Assembly (NCBI GenBank): GCA_964195715.1
Contig: CAXMRU010000092.1
Location: 1-6,043 of the forward strand
Origin: Benthicola sp964195715
Lineage (GTDB): Bacteria > Gemmatimonadota > Gemmatimonadetes > Palauibacterales > Palauibacteraceae
Reading direction: 5' to 3'
DNA: 6,043 nucleotides
Shown: piece after piece, positions 1 to 5,213 of the stretch
Layout of the letters: every line of letters begins with the position of its first letter
How positions within the stretch are numbered: the first letter of the stretch is position 1
Made by a program: the position numbers and the translations under genes
Notes under the pieces: model-generated
Told to the model about the DNA's origin: nothing
The model's database searches: none
The model's input: only the letters and a program-made list of their open reading frames with translations

Positions 1-132
1 GACCTGGTGCTTGCAGAAGTCGAGCTTCCATCGGAGGACGTTGAGCCGAAACTGCCGGATTGGATCGCCCCGTACGTGGTGCGGGAAGTCACGGACGAAT
101 CCGAGTATCTGAACATCAACCTGGCCCGCTGA
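1..132 (+). CDS. CYTH/triphosphate tunnel (TTM) protein, C-terminal fragment
   Basis: The window opens inside this gene. Frame 1 reads 43 codons and ends at TGA (130-132). The visible tail has a hydrophobic/acidic strand beginning LVLAEVEL, then a PDW motif, then REVTDESEYLNINLAR. This matches the usual end of CYTH domains, where an AEVE strand is followed by a P-DW and a 'V(T)..-Y-N-NLA' ending. CYTH/TTM proteins fold into a beta tunnel that binds triphosphate groups with divalent metal. Characterised members include inorganic tripolyphosphatases, thiamine triphosphatases and class IV adenylate cyclases. The stop comes directly after the CYTH end, so no CHAD domain follows, unlike the common CYTH-CHAD fusion. 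The neighbouring polyphosphate genes favour a polyphosphate-related role such as tripolyphosphate hydrolysis, but this is inference. The catalytic N-terminal ExExK motif lies outside the window, so activity cannot be judged. Confidence 0.72.
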   Translation, partial: DLVLAEVELPSEDVEPKLPDWIAPYVVREVTDESEYLNINLAR

Positions 133-135
133 GGA
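131..135 (+). promoter_or_regulatory. Ribosome binding site deciding the phosphotransferase start
   Basis: GAGGA lies 8 bases before the ATG at 144 and overlaps the stop codon of the CYTH gene (TGA 130-132). It supports ATG 144 as the start rather than the longer in-frame opening near 60. It also suggests translational coupling to the upstream gene. Confidence 0.6.
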
Positions 136-143
136 TCGACCTG

Positions 144-1748
144 ATGAGATCGAGCCCGCCGACTTCCACCGATATCCCTTCGTTCGACGAGGCTCACATC
201 CTCTTCGAGGCTGCCGAGACCGGCGCGGCGGTTTCACGGTCGAAGTACAAGGCCCGCGCGAACGAGCTGCGCCAGGAGCTACTGGAGGCGCAGACGAGCC
301 TTCGTGACGCCGATTTTCCGGTCGTCGTGATGTTCGCCGGCGTGGACGGGGCCGGGAAGGGCGAGCTCACCAACCTGCTGAACGAGTGGATGGACCCGAG
401 GGGCATCACTACGCGCGCGTTCGGCGCCCCTTCGGAGCCGGAGGCGGCCCGCCCCAGGAACTGGCGCTTCTGGCGGGACCTCCCGCCCCGCGGTGACATC
501 GGGCTGTTCCTGAGCGCATGGTACACGGACCCGCTGCTCGACCGAGTGTACGGAGAGACCACGGACGCCGAGCTCGAGGCGCAGCTCGACGAGATCAACG
601 CGTTCGAGAAGACCCTCGCCGATGACGGCTACCTGTTCCTCAAATTCTGGATGCACCTGGGGCGCGAGGTGCAGAAGGAGCGCTTCGAGCAGCTCGAGGC
701 CGACCCGCTCCAACGGTGGAGAGTGACGCGGAAGGACTGGGAGCACTGGACGATGTACGACCGCTTCATTCGTTATTCCGGGCACATCATCCAGCGTACC
801 GATACGGAATGGGCTCCGTGGCTTATAGTGGAAGGTGCAGACGCCAACTACCGCAGCCTGACCGTAGGCGAGGCGCTTCGCGACCGGATCACCGAGAGGC
901 TCGAACAGGCGGCTGCGACCTCGGGCGACGGGCAGGCGGAGACAGCCGGCGACTCCGACAGTCCCGTCCGAGCAGCGATCCGGCCCGTAACAGTTCTTTC
1001 GGCCCTGGATAGCGGGAAGACCATTGAGAAGAACACGTATCGGGCGGAGCTCTCCCGGCTGCAGGCCCGGCTGAATCGCCTGTACCGCGTCGCCCGGGAA
1101 CGAGGCCGGTCCACGATCCTGGTGTTCGAGGGCTGGGACGCGGCGGGAAAGGGTGGGGCCATCCGGCGGATCACGCCCGCTCTCGACGCCCGGGACTACC
1201 AGATCCTGTCCATCGCGGCGCCCACGCAGGAAGAGAACGCGCACCACTACATGTGGCGGTTCTGGCGAGACCTGCCGGGAGCCGGCCGGTTCCTGATCTT
1301 CGACCGGAGCTGGTATGGCCGGGTGCTCGTGGAGCGTGTCGAGGGGTTCGCGACCCAGGAGGAATGGCTGCGGGCCTACCAGGAGATCAACGACTTCGAG
1401 GCCCAGCTCGTGGATCACGGCTCGGTGGTGGTGAAGTACTGGATCCACATCACGCAGGAGGAACAGGACCGGCGCTTCAGATCTCGCGAAGAGACTCCCT
1501 ACAAGCGCTGGAAACTGACCGATGAGGACTGGCGGAACCGCGAGCGCTGGCAGGCCTACGATGTAGCGGTGGACGACATGGTCAGGCTCACCGGCACGCC
1601 GATTGCGCCCTGGTACCTGATCGAAGGGAACGACAAGCGATACGCGCGGGTGCGGGTGCTCGAGATCCTGTGCGATGCGCTGGATCGAGCCCTGGACTAC
1701 CCGCTGCGGGATCTGGACGGTTTGCAACTGGCAAGGACGGGTGGGTAA
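144..1748 (+). CDS. pap: Two-domain PPK2 (class II) polyphosphate:AMP phosphotransferase
   Basis: The 534-residue product contains two tandem PPK2 kinase domains. This is the architecture and size of class II PPK2 enzymes, which transfer phosphate from polyphosphate to AMP, giving ADP in the cytoplasm. The N-terminal domain (about residues 15-255) has a Walker A loop GVDGAGK at 66-72. The C-terminal domain (about 280-520) has GWDAAGK at 330-336 and a Walker B/lid motif DRSWYG at 387-392. Both contain the same WRFWRDLP block and an equivalent RW-(K/R)-(V/L)-T-x-(K/E)-DW block, so the gene is an internal duplication. In the N-terminal copy the DRSWY position reads LSAWYT (from residue 123), losing the Asp and Arg. 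This fits the family pattern in which the C-terminal domain is the catalytic one. A Gly/Ala/Asp-rich linker (about 253-275) joins the halves. The start is ATG 144, after GAGGA at 131-135. The gene lies 11 bases after the CYTH gene and 4 bases before ppk1, so it is probably in the same transcript. Polyphosphate:GDP or ADP activity cannot be excluded from sequence. Confidence 0.93.
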   Translation: MRSSPPTSTDIPSFDEAHILFEAAETGAAVSRSKYKARANELRQELLEAQTSLRDADFPVVVMFAGVDGAGKGELTNLLNEWMDPRGITTRAFGAPSEPEAARPRNWRFWRDLPPRGDIGLFLSAWYTDPLLDRVYGETTDAELEAQLDEINAFEKTLADDGYLFLKFWMHLGREVQKERFEQLEADPLQRWRVTRKDWEHWTMYDRFIRYSGHIIQRTDTEWAPWLIVEGADANYRSLTVGEALRDRITERLEQAAATSGDGQAETAGDSDSPVRAAIRPVTVLSALDSGKTIEKNTYRAELSRLQARLNRLYRVARERGRSTILVFEGWDAAGKGGAIRRITPALDARDYQILSIAAPTQEENAHHYMWRFWRDLPGAGRFLIFDRSWYGRVLVERVEGFATQEEWLRAYQEINDFEAQLVDHGSVVVKYWIHITQEEQDRRFRSREETPYKRWKLTDEDWRNRERWQAYDVAVDDMVRLTGTPIAPWYLIEGNDKRYARVRVLEILCDALDRALDYPLRDLDGLQLARTGG

Positions 1749-1752
1749 ACGC

Positions 1753-4146
1753 ATGGACGACAACGAATTCACGGGTCGCCCGGATGGAAACGGGTCAGGC
1801 TTCCGCTCAGAATGGGCGAAGCGCGTCAACCTTCCGGATCACCTGAGACCGCCGCTGCCGGGGCGCCAGGCGGCGGTGGAGCCGTTCACGTCGGCGGAAC
1901 AGGAAATCGAGCTTCCGGTGGTGGATCCCGACATCGACGCACCGGCGGCTGCCGATTCGCGAATTACACGCCCGGACACCGTGCCCGTCCCCGTGCCGGG
2001 CCCGGACGGAGTGTTCGACCTTGAGGATCCCGATCTGTACCTGAACCGCGAGCTCACGTGGCTCAACTTCAACTACCGGGTCCTGGCGGAGGCCGAGGAC
2101 GAACGGGTGCCACTGCTCGAGCGACTGAAATTCGTGGCGATCGTCAGCTCCAACCTCGACGAATTCTTCATGAAGCGGATCGGAGGACTCAAGCAGCAGG
2201 TCGGGGCAGGGGTCGTCAGTCTCAGCGTGGACGGCCGAAGCCCACAGGCGCAGATCGACGAGAGCTACACGATCGTCCATGACCTCGAGGCCCGGAAGCG
2301 GGTGGCGTTCCTAGACAACGTCTCGGCTCTCACCGAGCACGGCGTCGTGCTCGCCAACCACGACGATTTGCCGGAGGAAGATCGCGAGTGGCTGCGCGCG
2401 CACTACGTGGAGAACATTTACCCGCTGGTGACGCCGCAGGCGACGGATCCCGCGCACCCGTTCCCGTTCATCTCGAACCTGTCGCTGAACCTGCTTGTGA
2501 CGCTGCGACTGCCGGGCGACGTGTTCCCCTCGCTGGCCCGCGTGAAGGCGCCGGTCGGCACCGGTACGCCGCGCTTCCTTCAGCTCCCGGATCGAAACGT
2601 GTTCGTGCCGCTCGAGCAGGTGATGGCAGCGAACCTGGACCTTCTGTTCCCCGGGATGGAGATCGACTCGGCCGAGCTGTTTCGTGTGACCAGGAACGCG
2701 AACACCGAGCTGGAAGAGGACGAGGCGGACGATCTGCTGGCGATGATCGAGACAGAGCTACGACAGCGGAAGTTCGCCCCGATCGTGCGACTGGAAGTGG
2801 CCCCGGACATGGATCCTGTGCACCGCGGAATGCTTGCGGCGGAGCTGGGCCTGGACGAGGAGTCGGACGTGTTCGAGATGGAGGGGATGTTGGGTATGCA
2901 GGACCTTTGGGAAATCGTCGGCATCGACATCGACGAGCCCCGACTGCGCGACCTTCCGCATCATCCTGTGGATCACCCACAAATCTTCAAGGACCGATCC
3001 ATCTTCCACACGATCCGTGAGGCCGGCTCCCTGCTCCTGCACCACCCCTACGAGTCCTTCACGACGTCGGTGGAGCGATTCCTGCGCGAGGCCAGTTTCG
3101 ATCCCAAGGTCCGGGCCATCAAGATGACCGTGTACCGGACATCCGCAGACTCGAAGGCCGTGGATTACCTGATAGACGCGGCCCGCAACGGCAAGCAGGT
3201 AACCGCCGTGATGGAGCTGAAGGCCCGGTTCGACGAGGCCGCGAACATCCGGTGGGCGAACCGCCTCAGCGCCTCGGGAATCCACGTCACGTATGGAGTC
3301 GTCGGACTCAAGACGCACTGCAAGGCGATCCTGGTGGTGCGGCAGGACTACGACGGTCTGCGACGCTACGCGCACATCGGCACTGGCAACTACCACGAGG
3401 GCACGGCTCGCCTGTACTCCGACGTGGGCCTCCTGACATCTGATCCTGACATCGGGAGCGACCTGACCGAGTTGTTCAATTACCTGACGACCGGGTACAA
3501 GCCAAGCCGAAACTACCGGAAGATCCTGCCCGCTCCGAAGATCATGAAACCGGCGATCCTGGCGAAGATCGAGCGTGAAATCCGCCGACAGGAGGAGCAC
3601 GGCGACGGCCTGATTCAGATGAAGCTGAACGCCCTGGAGGACGTCGACGTCACGAGGGCGCTCTACGAGGCCTCGCGCGCCGGAGTAAAGGTGGACCTCG
3701 TGATCCGCGATACGTGCCGTCTGCGCCCCGGAATCGAGGGTCTGTCGGACAACGTACGGGTCGTGAGCGTCGTCGGCCGGTTCCTCGAGCACGGTCGGAT
3801 CTACTATTTCCGGAACGGCGGCGAGGAGGAGTACTACATCGGTTCAGCCGACGCGATGCGGCGCAACCTCCGGAGCCGCGTGGAGATCCTTGCCCCGGTC
3901 GAGGATCCGGAGCTGCAGGACGAACTTCGCCGTCTGCTGGACACTCAGCTCGACGACCGCCGCTCGGCCTGGGACATGCGCGCGGACGGGAGCTACGAGC
4001 AGCGACGGCCTGAGGGAAAGGACGACCGGCGGAGCTCGCAGGCCGCGATGATCCGCTGGGTGGAAGCGCGACACAGGGAAGCGACCCGGCTGAAGCGACG
4101 TAAGCCGCGAGGCATCGGGGCCCTGGAGCGGACTTCAGAGGACTAG
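1753..4146 (+). CDS. ppk1: Polyphosphate kinase 1 with N-terminal extension
   Basis: The 797-residue product is polyphosphate kinase, which reversibly polymerises the gamma phosphate of ATP into inorganic polyphosphate, usually at the inner face of the membrane. The PPK N domain begins near residue 96 (YLNRELTWL) and continues through VSSNLDEFFMKR (to 142). The two phospholipase-D-like catalytic domains follow. The expected active-site residues are present: His522 in LKTHCK and His541 in RYAHIGTGNY are 19 apart, as are E. coli His435 and His454. Arg462 (VYRTSADSK) and Arg492 (ARFDEAANIRWA) are 30 apart, matching E. coli Arg375 and Arg405. His680 in GRFLEHGRIYYF corresponds to E. coli His592. 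The product is about 100 residues longer than typical PPK1. Most of the excess is a Pro/Asp-rich, low-complexity N-terminus (residues 1-92, including VPVPVPGP), plus a basic C-terminal tail. ATG 1753 is 4 bases after the previous stop. A purine-rich GGGTGGG (1739-1745) precedes it, and a weaker possibility is a GTG start further in. Operonic with the preceding phosphotransferase. Confidence 0.96.
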   Translation: MDDNEFTGRPDGNGSGFRSEWAKRVNLPDHLRPPLPGRQAAVEPFTSAEQEIELPVVDPDIDAPAAADSRITRPDTVPVPVPGPDGVFDLEDPDLYLNRELTWLNFNYRVLAEAEDERVPLLERLKFVAIVSSNLDEFFMKRIGGLKQQVGAGVVSLSVDGRSPQAQIDESYTIVHDLEARKRVAFLDNVSALTEHGVVLANHDDLPEEDREWLRAHYVENIYPLVTPQATDPAHPFPFISNLSLNLLVTLRLPGDVFPSLARVKAPVGTGTPRFLQLPDRNVFVPLEQVMAANLDLLFPGMEIDSAELFRVTRNANTELEEDEADDLLAMIETELRQRKFAPIVRLEVAPDMDPVHRGMLAAELGLDEESDVFEMEGMLGMQDLWEIVGIDIDEPRLRDLPHHPVDHPQIFKDRSIFHTIREAGSLLLHHPYESFTTSVERFLREASFDPKVRAIKMTVYRTSADSKAVDYLIDAARNGKQVTAVMELKARFDEAANIRWANRLSASGIHVTYGVVGLKTHCKAILVVRQDYDGLRRYAHIGTGNYHEGTARLYSDVGLLTSDPDIGSDLTELFNYLTTGYKPSRNYRKILPAPKIMKPAILAKIEREIRRQEEHGDGLIQMKLNALEDVDVTRALYEASRAGVKVDLVIRDTCRLRPGIEGLSDNVRVVSVVGRFLEHGRIYYFRNGGEEEYYIGSADAMRRNLRSRVEILAPVEDPELQDELRRLLDTQLDDRRSAWDMRADGSYEQRRPEGKDDRRSSQAAMIRWVEARHREATRLKRRKPRGIGALERTSED

Positions 4147-4164
4147 CAGGTCGCTGATGAAACC

Positions 4165-4178
4165 CCGTGTGGTCACGG
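4165..4178. terminator. Small hairpin between convergent genes, possible weak terminator
   Basis: CCGTG (4165-4169) and CACGG (4174-4178) form a 5-bp perfect stem with a 4-base loop in the 51-base gap between ppk1 and the convergent minus-strand gene. The plus strand has no T-run after it. On the minus strand the stem is followed by GGTTTCATC, only a short T stretch. Position favours a shared end of transcription, but the structure is weak. Confidence 0.25.
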
Positions 4179-4197
4179 CCGATCTGTCCGCGGTGCG

Positions 4198-4980
4198 CTA
4201 CAGCCGAAACGAGAGTCCGGCACCCGTGAACCAGTTGGGATCGGGGTCCTGCAAGCCTGCGCCGATCCGCCAGTCAAGCTGAAAGTTCGGGCCGAGAAGC
4301 CAGGCGAGGCCTCCATTGACGTAGTGGTTGGATCCGCCGCCACGGTTCTCGGGGAAGAGGCCGTACCACTCCACGTACGTCGTCAGCGGGTCGCTGATCG
4401 AGTAGCCGAAAACTACGCTTCCGACGCCCTGGTGGAACCTCTGGTCGTCGGAGAACAGGTAGGCCCAGCCCAGGTTCGAGCCGAGGTTGAGTCTCGCTGT
4501 GAGTTCGAAGTCGAACGCCAGCTTTACTCCGGGCTGCAGCTCGGTGGAACCAAACCCGCTCTCACCGGTCGGGAGGTCGGCGCCGAACAACAGCGCCACC
4601 TGCGGCACCGCGGCCGAGCTTACCTCCGGCTTTCTGTACAGCACGGCCTTCGCTGAAATCGTCAGGTCCTCGAGGCCCTCGCGGTCGGCGCCCGGGGCGC
4701 GGAGCTGCGAGAACGAGTTGAGGCCCAGCCGTCCCTCGAGCCACGTCAGGATCCCGACGCGAGCCAGGATCTCACCGAAGTTGTGGCGATCTTCCTGGCC
4801 CGCGCGCGTGAAAGTGTACCCCATCTCGAATTGAAACCGACCCGGCGACACGGTCGAAGCGCTCTCGGTGAAGTCGGGCCGGTCGGTGATCATGGGGTCG
4901 GCCTGCTGGGCGGAGGACGCGACGGGGAAAGCCAGCGCCAGCACCGCCGCGGCCACCAGGATTCTGCACGCGCGATTCAT
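4198..4980 (-). CDS. Exported beta-rich protein, transporter/Phenol_MetA_deg-like outer-membrane family
   Basis: The 260-residue product starts with a clear signal peptide: MNRACR, a hydrophobic core LVAAAVLALAF, then a likely signal peptidase I cut after ASSA (residue 24). The mature protein opens with the ITDRPDFTES motif (residues 31-40) typical of proteins annotated 'transporter' or Phenol_MetA_deg. Alternating polar/aromatic strands follow, with a family-like LFGADLPTGE segment (131-140) and repeated Gly-rich turns ending GAGLSFRL. This suggests an outer-membrane beta-barrel. The last residue is Leu, not the Phe/aromatic common in BAM substrates, though the penultimate strand is aromatic/Gly rich. 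ATG 4980 is chosen: a TTG six bases upstream is in frame but has no better ribosome site, and only a weak GAG precedes either. The gene converges on ppk1 and is divergent from the E1 gene, so it is not part of the polyphosphate operon. Substrate and role are unknown. Confidence 0.82.
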   Translation of the reverse strand: MNRACRILVAAAVLALAFPVASSAQQADPMITDRPDFTESASTVSPGRFQFEMGYTFTRAGQEDRHNFGEILARVGILTWLEGRLGLNSFSQLRAPGADREGLEDLTISAKAVLYRKPEVSSAAVPQVALLFGADLPTGESGFGSTELQPGVKLAFDFELTARLNLGSNLGWAYLFSDDQRFHQGVGSVVFGYSISDPLTTYVEWYGLFPENRGGGSNHYVNGGLAWLLGPNFQLDWRIGAGLQDPDPNWFTGAGLSFRL

Positions 4981-5009
4981 GGGCAACTCGTTGGACGGGA
5001 CGAGCAGGG

Positions 5010-5025
5010 TTTAGTCTCGGCTAAA
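5010..5025. promoter_or_regulatory. Near-palindromic operator candidate upstream of the exported-protein gene
   Basis: TTTAGTC-TC-GGCTAAA is a 16-base dyad with outer arms TTTAG/CTAAA perfect and one inner mismatch (T opposite G). It sits 30 bases upstream of the minus-strand ATG at 4980. On that strand it lies just downstream of a TATAGG hexamer (5039-5034), so a bound repressor would cover the likely transcription start. The TTTAG..CTAAA form recalls DtxR/MntR-type metal-responsive boxes, but the resemblance is loose and no regulator gene is present here. Confidence 0.33.
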
Positions 5026-5033
5026 AATCTCCC

Positions 5034-5065
5034 CCTATACTCGAGCAGCACCTGCCGGGTGTCAA
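5034..5065 (-). promoter_or_regulatory. Candidate promoter for the exported-protein gene
   Basis: On the minus strand a perfect TTGACA -35 hexamer occupies 5065-5060, and TATAGG (4 of 6 matches to TATAAT) occupies 5039-5034. The spacer is 20 bases, longer than the usual 16-18, so this is either a weak or activator-dependent promoter or a chance match. It would place the start of transcription about 45 bases before the ATG at 4980. Confidence 0.3.
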
Positions 5066-5085
5066 GATGCAGCCTACGGAAACCC

Positions 5086-5148
5086 TCGATTGGTACGCCT
5101 CGTTCACACACGCTATTATTGTGCGCTCTCGAATTCGATTGGTAAGCC
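5086..5148. repeat. 14-base direct repeat flanking the E1 promoter -10
   Basis: TCGATTGGTACGCC (5086-5099) and TCGATTGGTAAGCC (5135-5148) match at 13 of 14 positions, with start points 49 bases apart. The first copy covers the candidate -35 element of the E1 promoter. The second falls just after the predicted transcription start. This layout would suit a regulator binding two sites, but a chance or relic duplication is possible. Confidence 0.4.
5090..5119 (+). promoter_or_regulatory. Candidate sigma70-like promoter of the E1 gene
   Basis: TTGGTA (5090-5095, 4 of 6 matches to TTGACA) and TATTAT (5114-5119, 5 of 6 matches to TATAAT) are separated by 18 bases in an AT-richer pocket of an otherwise GC-rich region. 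Transcription would begin near 5126, leaving a leader of about 87 bases before the ATG at 5214. The leader includes a perfect 10-base palindrome CGGGCGCCCG at 5151-5160. Confidence 0.42.
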
Positions 5149-5213
5149 AGCGGGCGCCCGGCGCGGTGACCCGTCGAACGATACGGCGCCCCGGCGCGAG
5201 GCGGAAGGCAGGA

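Noticed and set aside
60..143. Extended N-terminus for the phosphotransferase starting near 60
   Set aside because: It would overlap the CYTH gene in another frame and adds no family-like sequence. ATG 144 has a well-placed GAGGA.
1675..1752. Extended N-terminus for PPK1 starting at ATG 1675
   Set aside because: It would overlap the end of the phosphotransferase by over 70 bases, and the added Trp/Cys-rich residues look like out-of-frame reading of the conserved upstream gene.
279..1829. A 516-codon open frame on the minus strand opposite the phosphotransferase gene
   Set aside because: Its product is Pro/Arg/Val-rich with no recognisable motif and lies wholly opposite a well-supported enzyme gene. 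Long antisense frames are expected in GC-rich DNA.
2758..3792. A 344-codon minus-strand open frame opposite ppk1
   Set aside because: It mirrors conserved ppk1 codons, is His/Val/Arg-rich without domain signs, and has no supporting ribosome site or promoter that I can see.
5031..5041. TATACT as a plus-strand -10 element
   Set aside because: It matches TATAAT at 5 of 6 positions but has no acceptable -35 at 16-19 bases upstream, and the start would lie far (about 170 bases) from the E1 gene.
5151..5160. Perfect palindrome CGGGCGCCCG in the E1 leader
   Set aside because: Short GC-only palindromes are common in such GC-rich DNA. Without conservation it cannot be called a regulatory site.
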